From positions 7,130,001-7,194,000 of the forward strand of contig CP036279.1 of assembly GCA_007748055.1 (NCBI GenBank): a stretch of DNA of 64,000 nt, read 5' to 3'. The position numbers were made by a program, and so were the translations under genes. Of this stretch, positions 1-9,467 are shown piece by piece. Below the pieces are notes generated by a model. It saw nothing but the letters and a program-made list of their open reading frames with translations, did not search any database and had not been told where the DNA came from. Each line of letters starts with the position of its first letter. Position 1 is the stretch's first letter. The stretch is from Kolteria novifilia (GTDB lineage Bacteria; Planctomycetota; Planctomycetia; Kolteriales; Kolteriaceae).

Positions 1-669
1 TCCTTCAATTTGGATGCCACCAAGCGAGCATTGGTTCCCATTCTCGAGCGGGGGGGACTGCCGACGATCTTCCCTTGCCACGGACTCAAGTCGCTTTCGG
101 AAGAGGGCTACATCGACGCGATGGCGGCGATTGCTCGCGAAGCTTCCCAGTTTTTGGCGTTCGAGCTCGGGACGATGTTCGCTCCTTTTGGCCGTGTCCT
201 CGAACTGGACACCTACGAACGGCTGCTGGAGATCCCCGAGTGCGTCGGCGCCAAGCATTCCTCCCTCTCGCGCCGACTCGAATGGGACCGGATCCAGCTT
301 CGCGATCGCAAGCGCCCCGAATTCCGGGTCCTCACGGGAAACGATCTCGCCATCGACATGGTCATGTACGGCAGCGACTATCTCCTCGGCCTGAGCACGT
401 TCGCTCCCGACTTGTTCGCCAAGCGCGACCGGTATTGGGAAACGGGTGACCCCGAGTTCTATGAGCTCAATGACTGGCTCCAGTATCTCGGATTCTTCAC
501 GTTCCGGGCCCCCGTCCCGGCCTACAAGCACAACGCGGCCCAGTTCCTGAAACTGCGCGGCTGGCTCGGTTGCGATGATACCCACCCGGACTCACCAACG
601 CGCCCGGCGACCGATCGCGAGGTCCTCGCCACGATCGCAAAGCACTTGAACATTCTCGCGAGCAGCTAG
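1..669 (+). CDS. Dihydrodipicolinate synthase (DapA) family protein, 5'-truncated
   Basis: The reading frame is open to the left edge, so the N-terminus lies outside the window; about 222 residues remain. Members of this family are class I aldolases or lyases that form a Schiff base between a lysine and a 2-keto acid. The segment E-C-V-G-A-K-H-S-S fits the strand carrying that lysine, and the rest looks like the C-terminal half of the TIM barrel plus the helical tail. Its substrate cannot be told from sequence: the family covers lysine biosynthesis, sialic acid lyases and sugar-acid aldolases. The next gene, an Old Yellow Enzyme, starts 49 bases downstream on the same strand. The pair may act in one catabolic route, which is an inference from position only. 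Confidence 0.8.
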   Translation, partial: SFNLDATKRALVPILERGGLPTIFPCHGLKSLSEEGYIDAMAAIAREASQFLAFELGTMFAPFGRVLELDTYERLLEIPECVGAKHSSLSRRLEWDRIQLRDRKRPEFRVLTGNDLAIDMVMYGSDYLLGLSTFAPDLFAKRDRYWETGDPEFYELNDWLQYLGFFTFRAPVPAYKHNAAQFLKLRGWLGCDDTHPDSPTRPATDREVLATIAKHLNILASS

Positions 670-718
670 AAGAGCCCAGTCCCTCTTCGCGCCCACTCGC
701 GATTCGGAGCGTTCGATC

Positions 719-2167
719 ATGAACTATCGCCGTGTCGCCTCACTGAAAACATCCCAGGATTTCTTCGACTACCTGGAATCGCTCGACGTGACTCTTCCCT
801 TTGATGAGGAGGTCGCTAGCGGACCCGCTTCCCCGCTCGCCCAACCACTGCGGATCGGAGAACGGACGATCGGCAATCGCTTCTGCATTCTGCCCATGGA
901 GGGATGGGACGGGACGCCCGATGGACGAGTGACCGAGCTTGTCGAACGTCGATGGGTTCATTTCGGCATCAGCGGCGCCAAGCTGCTCTGGGGTGGCGAG
1001 GCGGTCGCGGTGCGTTACGACGGCCGGGCCAATCCGAATCAACTCGTGAGCACCGACCAGACCACCGAGGAACTCGCGCGGCTTCGCGAGAAGATGGTCG
1101 ACGAGCACCGAACGCGATTTAGTACCGCTGACGATCTACTCGTCGGCCTGCAACTGACTCACTCAGGCCGGTTCGCTCGCCCCAACCGGAAGGAAACGCT
1201 CGAACCGACGATCGTCTATCACCACCCGATCCTCGATCGCCGCGTCGGCATCGATGTCGACTACCCGGTCCTCGCCGACGACGAGATCCGCCGACTGGTG
1301 GAGGACTTCGTGCGTGCCGCGAAACGAGCGGCCGGCGCCGGCTTCGACTTCGTCGACATCAAACACTGCCACGGTTATCTCGGACACGAGTTCCTCAGTG
1401 GCTACGACCGCCCCGGCCCCTTCGGCGGATCGTTCGAGAACCGGACTCGGTTTCTCCGAGAGATCGTCGAGGGCATTCGCTCCGAATCGCCCGGCCTTCT
1501 CCTAGGAGTACGCTTGAGTGCCGCGGACATGCTTCCCTTCAAGAAAGGGGCCGATGTCGTTGGAATTCCGGAAGAAGGCGACGAGACCTACCGCTATGCC
1601 TTCGGAGGCGACGGCAGCGGACTGGCTTTCGACTTGGCCGAGCCGATTCGTTTCCTCGACTTGCTGAAGGAACTCGACATTCCGCTGGTCTGCATCAGCG
1701 TCGGCTCGCCCTACTACAACCCTCACATTCAGCGACCCGCCCTCTTCCCGCCATCGGACGGGTATCTCCCTCCCGAGGATCCTCTGGTTGGCGTGGCTCG
1801 TCAGATCGACGTCACCGCGAAGCTCAAGCAACACGCGCCCGAACTGATCGTGGTGGGATCGGGGTACACCTACTTGCAGGATTGGCTGCCCAACGTCGCC
1901 CAGAGCGTCGTTCGTCAAGGGATGGCCGACTCCATCGGTCTCGGACGGATGGTGCTGAGTTATCCGGACCTTCCCGCCGATGTGATCGAAGGGCGCCGAC
2001 TGAGCCGAAAACGAATCTGCCGAACCTTCAGCGATTGCACCACGGGACCGCGCAACGGGCTCATCTCCGGCTGCTATCCGCTCGACCCCTTCTACAAGAG
2101 TCGGCCCGAGGCGAAAGAGCTAGCCCAGATCAAACAGGCATGGACCGGCGAGCAGCAGGGGCGCTGA
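719..2167 (+). CDS. NADH:flavin oxidoreductase, Old Yellow Enzyme family
   Basis: A 482-residue FMN-dependent TIM-barrel oxidoreductase; such enzymes reduce activated alkenes or related substrates with NAD(P)H. Support comes from the N-terminal strand ending ILPMEGWDG, the [13 protein letters not shown] segment (typical flavin and substrate-binding region), the [21 protein letters not shown] stretch in which H-x-C-H-G-Y-L matches the family signature, and a late V-G-S-G-Y...GLGRM phosphate-binding region. It is longer than single-domain OYEs (about 360) because of an extended N-terminus and insertions, but it lacks the C-terminal FAD/NAD domain of 2,4-dienoyl-CoA reductases. It lies 49 bases after the DapA-family gene and converges with the histidine kinase, with only 8 bases between the stop codons. 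The substrate is unknown. Confidence 0.88.
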   Translation: MNYRRVASLKTSQDFFDYLESLDVTLPFDEEVASGPASPLAQPLRIGERTIGNRFCILPMEGWDGTPDGRVTELVERRWVHFGISGAKLLWGGEAVAVRYDGRANPNQLVSTDQTTEELARLREKMVDEHRTRFSTADDLLVGLQLTHSGRFARPNRKETLEPTIVYHHPILDRRVGIDVDYPVLADDEIRRLVEDFVRAAKRAAGAGFDFVDIKHCHGYLGHEFLSGYDRPGPFGGSFENRTRFLREIVEGIRSESPGLLLGVRLSAADMLPFKKGADVVGIPEEGDETYRYAFGGDGSGLAFDLAEPIRFLDLLKELDIPLVCISVGSPYYNPHIQRPALFPPSDGYLPPEDPLVGVARQIDVTAKLKQHAPELIVVGSGYTYLQDWLPNVAQSVVRQGMADSIGLGRMVLSYPDLPADVIEGRRLSRKRICRTFSDCTTGPRNGLISGCYPLDPFYKSRPEAKELAQIKQAWTGEQQGR

Positions 2168-2175
2168 GCGAGCCC

Positions 2176-4926
2176 TCAGCGATCGTCGAGCATCTCTCGA
2201 AGTCGACTCGCGAGGTCAGTCGGCTTGTAGGGCTTGTGAAGAAAGCCAGCGACGCTGTTGCCATGAATACGGTTAAGGACGTCGTGTTCGCTATAGCCGC
2301 TGGTGATCAAAATCGGCAGATCGGCACGAACGCCGTGAATTCGTTCGCACACTTGGGCGCCGTCCATTTCCGGCATCGTCATGTCGACCACCACCGCATC
2401 GATCTCGTCGGCATGTTCCTGGAAGAGGGAGACCCCTTCCGGGCCTCCCGTGGCGCTTAGCACGCGAAACCCAAACTTTTGAAGCATGTTCGAGGTCACT
2501 TCGACAACATCCACCTCGTCGTCGATGACGAGAACAAGGCCTTCTCCCATCCAAGACTGAGGCTCGACCTCGACGATGGGCGTCTCCGTCGGTGACTCGG
2601 GACATACCGGCAGGTGAATCCGAAACGTCGTTCCCTCGCCCGGCTTGCTGACGACGCGAATCCCTCCCCGGTGACCGCGCACGATACCGAGGACCGCCGC
2701 GAGCCCAAGCCCCCGCCCCGTGAACTTGGTGGAGAAGAACGGGTCGAAGATGCGCGCCTTCGTTTCGTCGTCCATCCCCGCCCCGTCGTCGGCCACGTCG
2801 AGGTAGACATAGTCACCCTCGGGAAGGTCGTGCTCCGGAAAGACGTCCGCGAGATAGTCGCGGTCCGCATGCAACAGTCCCGTCTGGATCGTGATCTCTC
2901 CTCGGCGTTCACCGATAGCGTCCGACGCGTTGGTGATCAAGTTCATGATCACCTGTCGCAACTGGGTCGCATCCCCCTCGATGGCGGGCAGCGAGGGAGC
3001 GAACTGGAGTGAAAGCCGGGCACTCTTCGAGATGGACACTTCCAGCAAATGGGCCATCTCCTCGACCAGCGCCGAAACGTCGAGCGACTCGATGACGAAG
3101 GAGCCCTTCCCCGAGTAGGCCAGCAGCTCGCGTGTCAGATCGGCGGCGCGCAGCGCGGCCGTCTCGATCTGCTCGACGCTCTTGCGCGCTGGCGACTCCT
3201 CGGAGAGATCGATGAGGGCCAAACTCGCGTTGCCGAGAACGGCCATCAACAGATTGTTGAAGTCGTGAGCGATGCCGCCCGCGAGAACGCCGAGGCTCTC
3301 GAGCTTCTGCGCCTGCTGCATCTTCGCTTCCAAGCGGCGCCGTTCCTGGTCGTCGCGGCGTCGGTCGGTCATGTCCAGATTGAGACCGGCCCAGGAACGT
3401 ACCTCCCCCCGTTCGTCGAGGATGGGGCTCCCCCGAGTCAGGATCGTTCGGGTACGCCCATCGATACCCACCAAAGGGAACTCCGCGTCGACCTGCTCAT
3501 TGGCGGCGATGCAGCGCCGCCAATAGTCGAAGATCGCGACAACCTCGTCCGGGAAGGGCTGCTCGCCGATCGCCCCTTGCAAGTCATCGAACTTCTTCAT
3601 GCCGATGACTTCCAGGAACGAGGCGCTGAGATAGGTCACTTCGCCCGACTGATCGCAACTCCAGAACCCAAAGGGAATCAACTCCCCGATCGAGCGGTAG
3701 CGTGCCTCGCTCTCGATGAGCGCCTCTTCGCTGCGGCGGCGCTGGATCTCTTGGAACGCCAGCGAGACAAAGTCGGCGATCGAGGCGGCGAAGTGCTCCT
3801 CGTCGACCGTCCAGTGGCGTCTCTTGCCCACGTGTTCGTGACAGACCACGCCGAGTTGGGAGTCACCCACCCGGATGGGAACGTCGAGCATCGACGCGAT
3901 GTGATTGGGAATGAGATAGTCGGCCGCGAACTCGTTGGTCCGGGGATCGTTCACGGCGTCACTCGCCGCGATGAGCCTCCCTTCCTCGAGCGCCGAGAAA
4001 TACCGGGGATAGCAAGAGGCCTTGAGCTCTTGCTGGCCAGTGTGCGAATCGGAGTCGACGTGGTAGAGATCGAGACAGCGGATCGCGGACCGATCCTCGT
4101 TGAAGAGCCAGACACCCACCTGCGAAACCGGAAGCGTGCGAGCGGCGACCTCCGTGATCTCGGCCAGGATCGGCCCAAGCCCGCTGGAGGCGTTCGTCTT
4201 CGATTGCGCCAGCAAGAGGAGCGCCGACTCGTAGCCTCGATGCAGCGCCTCGCGTTGGTTTCTCTCCTTCCGCAGGAACTCGCGGGGAAGCAAGCGGAGG
4301 ATGATCAACCAACAAGCGATAATCAGCACCGCGCACGTCACGCCACTGATGGAGACGATCGACAGTCGTTGCCGAAGGTGCCCGAGAAGCCGCTTGCTCC
4401 GTTCGTGCACCGCTTCGGAGAGTGACTCGACGCTGTCCTTGAACTCCACCTCGGTTTCGAAGTAGGCGGGCGAGGTCAATAGCTTGAGCGCCACCGGGCC
4501 GTTGCCCTGCCGGACGAGCGATAGGGCTCGTTCCTCGACCTCCTTGGAGGTCGCGTCGGCCTTGGCGACGCGCTGGAGCGACGAGACGCAGGCCGGATCG
4601 TCGACGAGCTTGCCCACCTCGCCAAGGGTCTTCAGCGTGACGCCGGCTGTCTGCTCGTAGCGTTCAAACCAACGCGGTTGTCCCGTGGCCGCCGCCATCC
4701 GGGCCGACATCGAGAGCACTTCGTCCTGAAACGCGATCTCCCCAAGCAGAATCTGCAACCGCGATTCACTCGAGCTGGTGACCTGCAATTGACGAAAGAG
4801 ACTGAGCACGCTCCAAGAGAGGGCGACGAAGAGAGCGATCGTCAGCAAAAAGCCGGCCCCGCACGCGAGCGCCAACCCTCGCCACGTTCGATCGATCGGA
4901 AGTCGTGTCGTCGCGTTGTCCATCAT
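2176..4926 (-). CDS. Hybrid sensor histidine kinase (sensor-GAF-PAS-HisKA-HATPase-REC)
   Basis: A 916-residue membrane signalling protein. Two membrane segments (about 18-43 and 193-213) bracket a periplasmic helical sensor region of some 150 residues. A GAF-like domain follows (about 250-395), then a PAS domain (405-520), a HisKA dimerisation helix with the phospho-accepting His554 in GGIAHDFNN, an ATPase domain with an N-box around Asn662/Asn666 and G boxes DDGAGMD and GRGLGL, and a C-terminal receiver with Asp848 (VVVDMT) and Lys898 (HKP). The receiver has no output domain, so the signal must pass to a separate phosphotransfer protein or regulator, or stay internal. It is the second gene of a two-gene unit: the upstream gene stops 2 bases before its ATG, which implies translational coupling. 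The stimulus is unknown. Confidence 0.93.
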   Translation of the reverse strand: MMDNATTRLPIDRTWRGLALACGAGFLLTIALFVALSWSVLSLFRQLQVTSSSESRLQILLGEIAFQDEVLSMSARMAAATGQPRWFERYEQTAGVTLKTLGEVGKLVDDPACVSSLQRVAKADATSKEVEERALSLVRQGNGPVALKLLTSPAYFETEVEFKDSVESLSEAVHERSKRLLGHLRQRLSIVSISGVTCAVLIIACWLIILRLLPREFLRKERNQREALHRGYESALLLLAQSKTNASSGLGPILAEITEVAARTLPVSQVGVWLFNEDRSAIRCLDLYHVDSDSHTGQQELKASCYPRYFSALEEGRLIAASDAVNDPRTNEFAADYLIPNHIASMLDVPIRVGDSQLGVVCHEHVGKRRHWTVDEEHFAASIADFVSLAFQEIQRRRSEEALIESEARYRSIGELIPFGFWSCDQSGEVTYLSASFLEVIGMKKFDDLQGAIGEQPFPDEVVAIFDYWRRCIAANEQVDAEFPLVGIDGRTRTILTRGSPILDERGEVRSWAGLNLDMTDRRRDDQERRRLEAKMQQAQKLESLGVLAGGIAHDFNNLLMAVLGNASLALIDLSEESPARKSVEQIETAALRAADLTRELLAYSGKGSFVIESLDVSALVEEMAHLLEVSISKSARLSLQFAPSLPAIEGDATQLRQVIMNLITNASDAIGERRGEITIQTGLLHADRDYLADVFPEHDLPEGDYVYLDVADDGAGMDDETKARIFDPFFSTKFTGRGLGLAAVLGIVRGHRGGIRVVSKPGEGTTFRIHLPVCPESPTETPIVEVEPQSWMGEGLVLVIDDEVDVVEVTSNMLQKFGFRVLSATGGPEGVSLFQEHADEIDAVVVDMTMPEMDGAQVCERIHGVRADLPILITSGYSEHDVLNRIHGNSVAGFLHKPYKPTDLASRLREMLDDR

Positions 4927-4928
4927 CG

Positions 4929-5624
4929 CTATCCGTCGCCGTCCGACTGATCAAGGTTCTCAATGGCTCTGTCGCAGGAAGGACAGTGAAGCCGCTCCCA
5001 GCCTCTCCGCGAACAGGTCGCCTCGATGCACCCGAGGGAGACCAGCGGTTCCAAGCTCACGTCGCCCGCGCACCCCGGGCATTCCATCCTATAGGGAATC
5101 TCGGCGTGACATTGCTCGCAAACCCTCTCTCCGGTCGTCGCCTCGGAAATGGCGATGAGCACCTGTCCCGCCACTTGGCGAAACAACGACGAGGGTCGCC
5201 ACATCCCGAGAAAATCCTGCTTGGTGCAGCGCCGAAACGGTCCGTCGTCGGGATCGTGATAGACGACATGATCGCCGGAGACATCGAGTAGGACCGAAAA
5301 GTGTCCCCCTCGAGAAATCTTGTGGCGATGATTGACCACGATCCGCACGTTGGCGTCGAGCGAGCGGCTCACCGTCGGCCAGGGATCGCCCTTCAGCTTG
5401 AGGATCAGCGATTGAAGACCTTGGGCGCGCGCATCGTCGGCGAGCACGTGGGTCCTACTGTTCCATCGTCCCGCCGACGCCGGCCGCGAGATGCGCTTCC
5501 ATACTTGCGCCTGGTCGCACTCCTTGCCGAACGAACGGTAGACCATGACCATTACCGCCGCGCCGCACATCTGCTGTCTGTCACTATTCTGACATTGTCG
5601 TTCGTACGGAAACTCATGCGACAT
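4929..5624 (-). CDS. C39-like cysteine peptidase domain protein with C-terminal zinc ribbons
   Basis: A 231-residue protein. I start it at the ATG at 5624, preceded by AGGGGG, rather than at an in-frame upstream codon without such a site. Residues 10-150 resemble the papain-like C39 fold: a Gln before Cys20 (RQQMCGAAV), His108 in GGHFSVLLDV and Asp124 in YHDPDDG would form the catalytic set. The C-terminal part carries C-x2-C pairs at 169/172, 182/185 and 214/217 plus Cys199 and Cys204, consistent with two small zinc ribbons. C39 domains cleave double-glycine leaders in peptide export, but here there is no ABC transporter or signal peptide, so a cytosolic role is likely. It is immediately upstream of the hybrid histidine kinase, suggesting a joint signalling function; that is inference. 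Confidence 0.72.
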   Translation of the reverse strand: MSHEFPYERQCQNSDRQQMCGAAVMVMVYRSFGKECDQAQVWKRISRPASAGRWNSRTHVLADDARAQGLQSLILKLKGDPWPTVSRSLDANVRIVVNHRHKISRGGHFSVLLDVSGDHVVYHDPDDGPFRRCTKQDFLGMWRPSSLFRQVAGQVLIAISEATTGERVCEQCHAEIPYRMECPGCAGDVSLEPLVSLGCIEATCSRRGWERLHCPSCDRAIENLDQSDGDG

Positions 5625-5820
5625 TCGACGCCCCCTCGCGTCTCGAGAGGGCGCGGCCACGACCTGGCGACGAGCGATCGGAGCCTCGACGGTTCGCTTC
5701 TGAGGTAGAGCCCCCTGGAAGGGCGTTGGGGCGTCGTGCGGCTGTTAGCGATTCGTGAAGGGCGAGGGCCAACAAAATCTCTCCGCGTCGGTTGGGCAAG
5801 ACGGACTACGGTTTCAACAG

Positions 5821-6507
5821 TTACGGACCATGGAGTTGACCTAGGAGAACCGAATGATCGCTCAAGTCCTGGGCCAGGACGTCGGGAGCGCTTTGCGCAA
5901 GCTCGTCCACCGAGTACTTCCCCGTGGCGACCGCCACGGCCCGCGCCCCGATCACCCGGGCGCACGCGACGTCCAGCGGCGTATCTCCCACGATCCAAAC
6001 GCGATCCTCCGCGATGGGGCTGCTCACCAGTCCCTCGAGCGTCTCCTTGACGTCGAGGGCGAGCGCCGTCCGATCCCAATGGTCGTCCCCAAAGGCGCCC
6101 AACGGGAAATAGTCGTTCAGACCGAAGTGCCTCAGTTTGATCCGAGCCCCTTCGCGGGAGTTTCCCGTGATCAGCCCCAGAACGACATCGTCATTCCGAC
6201 TCAGGTGATCCAAGAGTCCTACGACGCCCGGCAATACGGCCCCCACGCGCTCGTCGAGCGTGCTCGGCAACATCGACAGGTAAGCCGACTTGAACCGTTC
6301 CCAGTTGGCCGCGGAATCCTCCAACTGATGCGATGCGAGAAGATCGCGACCAATCGAACGGTCGGTCCGACCATGAAAGTCGACGTCGCCTAGCTGGCCG
6401 CAAATCCCGAACTCCAGTCGTAGCGCCTCGCGCATCGCGGCCTCGCCCGCTCCACCGCTGCGGATCAGGGTCCCGTCGATGTCAAAGAGGACGTAACTTG
6501 ATGCCAT
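5821..6507 (-). CDS. HAD-superfamily hydrolase (phosphoglycolate phosphatase-like)
   Basis: A 228-residue HAD phosphatase. The ATG at 6507 is chosen because GAGGA lies just upstream and the catalytic motif then sits at the usual distance from the N-terminus. Motif I is DIDGT (Asp9 nucleophile, Asp11 acid/base), motif II is the TGNS segment after a hydrophobic strand, and motif IV is VGDTPLDV. A helical cap lies between motifs I and II, as in the Gph/beta-phosphoglucomutase branch. It probably removes phosphate from a small phosphorylated metabolite such as phosphoglycolate; the exact substrate is not shown by the sequence. It stands alone on the minus strand, 196 bases upstream of the C39-like gene. 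Confidence 0.85.
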   Translation of the reverse strand: MASSYVLFDIDGTLIRSGGAGEAAMREALRLEFGICGQLGDVDFHGRTDRSIGRDLLASHQLEDSAANWERFKSAYLSMLPSTLDERVGAVLPGVVGLLDHLSRNDDVVLGLITGNSREGARIKLRHFGLNDYFPLGAFGDDHWDRTALALDVKETLEGLVSSPIAEDRVWIVGDTPLDVACARVIGARAVAVATGKYSVDELAQSAPDVLAQDLSDHSVLLGQLHGP

Positions 6508-6683
6508 CGGTTCCTCGATTCGGCGTCCCAGGTCTCGGCGACGTGTCGCCACGGAACAATTCTAAGCGCGCGGTCACGCGATTCCGCGAACCGTCACGAA
6601 ACTTGACGGTGCGGCGCGGTTCGCCAGAATCACCTCACGAGGAGTGTCACCAACGATTCATCGCAACCCCACGAGGAGCCGAC

Positions 6684-7370
6684 ATGAAAATCACCTACCT
6701 CTCGCACGCGGGATTTCTCGTGGAGACGAGCAAGCATCGCATCGTCATCGATCCCTTTCTCACCGGGAATGAAACCGCCGTCCACAAGCCCGAGGACCTC
6801 GCTTGCGACTATGTCGTCGTCACCCATGGCCACGGCGATCACATCGGCGACAGCGTCACGATTGCCAAGAACAACAACGCTCCGATTGTCGCGACGTTCG
6901 AACTGGCCCTCTACCTCGAAAGCCAAGGGGCCGAGACGGTCGCCATGGGCATCGGCGGCGCCAAGACTTTTCCGTTCGGCCGCATCAAGTGGACGATCGC
7001 CCATCACAGCTCCGGCATTCAAACGCCGGACGGCTTTCTCTACGGAGGAAATCCCGCGGGGATCATCCTTAACGCCGACGGCAAGACGCTTTACCACGCC
7101 GGCGACACCGCTCTCTTTCTCGACATGAAACTGATTGGGGAACTCGACCCGATCGACCTGGCCCTCTTGCCGATCGGCGACAACTTCACCATGGGCATCG
7201 ACGACGCCGTCATGGCCATCGACTTCCTCAAGGCCAAGCACGCGATTCCGATGCATTACGGCACTTTTCCTCCCATCGAAGTCGATCCGAACGAGTTCAT
7301 CGCCAAGGCCTCCGCGGCGGGCAAGGAAACGACGCTTCTTGGAATTGGCGAGACGTTCACCATCGGTTGA
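6684..7370 (+). CDS. UPF0173 metal-dependent hydrolase (metallo-beta-lactamase fold)
   Basis: A 228-residue protein starting at MKITYLSHAGF, with GAGGAG just upstream of the ATG at 6684; longer in-frame extensions upstream do not look like protein. It matches the UPF0173 family (about 226 residues). The H-x-H-x-D-H motif (THGHGDHIGD, residues 48-53) and later YHAGDTALF and PMHYGTFPPI segments supply the two-metal site of the beta-lactamase-like fold. It is probably a cytosolic hydrolase; the natural substrate of the family is not known. It is transcribed divergently from the HAD phosphatase, with the promoters of both in 6508-6683. Confidence 0.9.
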   Translation: MKITYLSHAGFLVETSKHRIVIDPFLTGNETAVHKPEDLACDYVVVTHGHGDHIGDSVTIAKNNNAPIVATFELALYLESQGAETVAMGIGGAKTFPFGRIKWTIAHHSSGIQTPDGFLYGGNPAGIILNADGKTLYHAGDTALFLDMKLIGELDPIDLALLPIGDNFTMGIDDAVMAIDFLKAKHAIPMHYGTFPPIEVDPNEFIAKASAAGKETTLLGIGETFTIG

Positions 7371-7563
7371 GTGATCGTGCGGGGTGCGAGTGTCGCTGGA
7401 ATGGCAGGATGGCGGTCGTCCGCCGCGTGAGCTTCTTCGCGAGCGGCCTTCGACCAACGCGAACAGGGTGTCCAAGTCCAGCCCGAGGAAGGGGCCTCAC
7501 CGGCCGACAGAGAGCCGGCGGGCCTCGATCTCAAAGGGGGGCGTCGGAAGAGCGACACCAGTG

Positions 7564-8340
7564 TCAGTCGTTCTCTTCCTTCAGCGGGTTGCGGCCGACG
7601 ATGGGATACTGTTCCAGTTCCAGCACCGTGCCATTGAAGGGCCGGCTCTCTTCGCTGATCCAGTAGACGGCCGCGGCGGCAACCTCTTCCGGCTTGATGA
7701 GGCGTCCCGCCGGGGCGACGCTGCGCGGCACCTTCTCGGGCCAGTCCTCGGAGAGACCATCGGCGATCTTGTAGTGGTACTCGTTCGGCGTCAGCACCCA
7801 ACCGACGTTGAAGTGATTGACGCGGATGCCTTCGAGACAAAGGCAATCGGCGAGGTTCCGCGACAGGGTCATCAAGCCGCCCTTGGAGATGCTGTAGGCC
7901 AGCAAATTGGGCTCACCGCAGTAGGCGTTGATCGAGCCGATGTTCAGCACGGCTCCGCTCGACTTCTTCAGTTCCTCGTGCGCCGCCTTGAGCAGCAGCA
8001 TCGGGGCGCGGACGTTGATCGCCATCACGCGATCGAAGAGTTCCACGTCGGTCGAATCGAGCGTGCTTCGCACGACGTAGGCCGCGTTGTTGACGATGCC
8101 GTCGATGCGGCCATGCGATTCGAGGGCGGTGGCGACAAGTCGTTGGCCCGCTTCCGGATCAGCGAGATCATCCACGTGGACCGCGGTCGAACCGATGTCG
8201 TTCGCGACCTTCTGGGCACGCTCTTGATCGCGGCCGTGCACCACAATTTTCGCGCCCTCTTGAGAAAAGCGCCGTGCGATGGCTTCGCCAATGCCCGTCG
8301 TGCTCCCCGTGACGACAATGACCTTGTCCTTAAGTCTCAC
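7564..8340 (-). CDS. Short-chain dehydrogenase/reductase (SDR)
   Basis: A 258-residue classical SDR oxidoreductase. I start it at GTG 8340, which has GGGGAGGT a few bases upstream. The TGSTTGIG dinucleotide-binding motif occupies residues 11-18, NNAA lies near 84-87, and the catalytic residues are Ser136, Tyr149 and Lys153 (Y-x3-K in YSISK). His at position 35 and Arg37 after the second strand could favour NADP(H). The enzyme should interconvert an alcohol and a ketone; the substrate is not identifiable. It is a single minus-strand gene, divergent from the isochorismatase-family gene with a 531-base gap between. Confidence 0.88.
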   Translation of the reverse strand: MRLKDKVIVVTGSTTGIGEAIARRFSQEGAKIVVHGRDQERAQKVANDIGSTAVHVDDLADPEAGQRLVATALESHGRIDGIVNNAAYVVRSTLDSTDVELFDRVMAINVRAPMLLLKAAHEELKKSSGAVLNIGSINAYCGEPNLLAYSISKGGLMTLSRNLADCLCLEGIRVNHFNVGWVLTPNEYHYKIADGLSEDWPEKVPRSVAPAGRLIKPEEVAAAAVYWISEESRPFNGTVLELEQYPIVGRNPLKEEND

Positions 8341-8871
8341 CTTACCTCCCCTTCGTGTGCTAGATTCGGCGGCCGCCACGCGATCGTACCGTTGCGACGC
8401 ATCTTATGAAGGTATTATCCCGCGAGGGAAAAGTCGATTGGCGAGTCCGCCACATCCCCGCGAGCCCACCTCGTCCGCCCCTTCTCGCCCCCGTCGAGGG
8501 GCCGCGATCCTGGCCGTTTCAAGTGTGGGCTCGGCCCCTTTCATCCGCTCCCATGACGCCGTCCGACCCTCACCGACGTCATTCTCCTTCGCATCCCGGC
8601 GGCGTGTCCGATACCTTGACAGCACCGGTCTTGCCTCGCAAGGACAAAGCACAGGTCACCGCACTCACGGAGTCGGGGGGAGAACCGGACGTTCGGAACA
8701 ACGGTGATCGCTCCACGCTCACATCGCCATTCCGGGCTTTCAGTTCTGGATCGCCGAGGAGATCCAGCTCTCGATCGGCCTGGAGACATCGACGGTCCCG
8801 ATCACTTGACACCGGCGGACATTGGACCCGCCCAACCAAACTGCTAACTTGACGATCAACGGGGAGCATCC
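8341..8871. other. Intergenic gap between divergent SDR and isochorismatase-family genes
   Basis: This gap must hold the promoters of both flanking genes. Several open frames cross it on both strands, but their translations are rich in Arg, Pro and Ser, lack ribosome binding sites and resemble no family. I see no clear hairpin, repeat or RNA gene. Confidence 0.5.
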
Positions 8872-9426
8872 ATGCGAAGTCCACAACTCATGTCGGCCGG
8901 CGACACCGCGATCCTGCTTGTCGACGTTCAGGAAAAACTCCTTCCCCTGATCGATCGAGGCGATGGCGTTCGCCAACGCTGTCGCTACCTGCTCCAAGCG
9001 GCGCGGATCCTCAACATTCCCGTCGTCGCGACCGAGCAGTACCCCAAGGGCCTCGGCTCGACGATTCCCGAGTTGGCGGAGTTCATCGCGTCGCCGTTCG
9101 AAAAGCTGACATTCAGTTCCTACGGCATCCAAGAGGTTCGCACCAAGCTCGGCGAACTCGGCTCCCCCAAGGTGCTGCTCTGCGGGATCGAGGCTCACGT
9201 CTGCGTCCAGCAGACCGCGTTCGATTTGATGGCGGACGGCTTCCGCGTCTACTTGCCGATCGACGCGACCGGAAGCCGGCGTGCCTCCGACAAGGAGGTC
9301 GCGATCGACCGCATGAGAGGATCGGGCATCACGATCACGACCGCCGAAGCCGCGGTCTTCGAATGGACCGAACGAGCCGGCACTCCGGAGTTCAAGGAGA
9401 TCAGTCGGCTCGTCAAAGAGAACTGA
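8872..9426 (+). CDS. Isochorismatase-family cysteine hydrolase
   Basis: A 184-residue member of the isochorismatase/nicotinamidase superfamily. The Asp-Lys-Cys triad is visible as Asp18 (LLVDVQEKL), Lys78 (FEKLTFS) and Cys111 (GIEAHVCVQQT). The TEQYPKGLG segment and the lack of a nicotinamidase metal motif place it with the ISOC1/YcaC-like group, whose substrates are mostly unknown. GGGGAG precedes the ATG. It is the first gene of a plus-strand run, with the class V aminotransferase starting 41 bases after its stop. Confidence 0.88.
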   Translation: MRSPQLMSAGDTAILLVDVQEKLLPLIDRGDGVRQRCRYLLQAARILNIPVVATEQYPKGLGSTIPELAEFIASPFEKLTFSSYGIQEVRTKLGELGSPKVLLCGIEAHVCVQQTAFDLMADGFRVYLPIDATGSRRASDKEVAIDRMRGSGITITTAEAAVFEWTERAGTPEFKEISRLVKEN

Positions 9427-9467
9427 ACCGGCGACCGACGCCAACAAGAAGCAGGACCCCAACCGCC

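Noticed and set aside
3049-4425. 458-codon plus-strand frame
   Set aside because: It is antisense to the hybrid histidine kinase and shows no domain.
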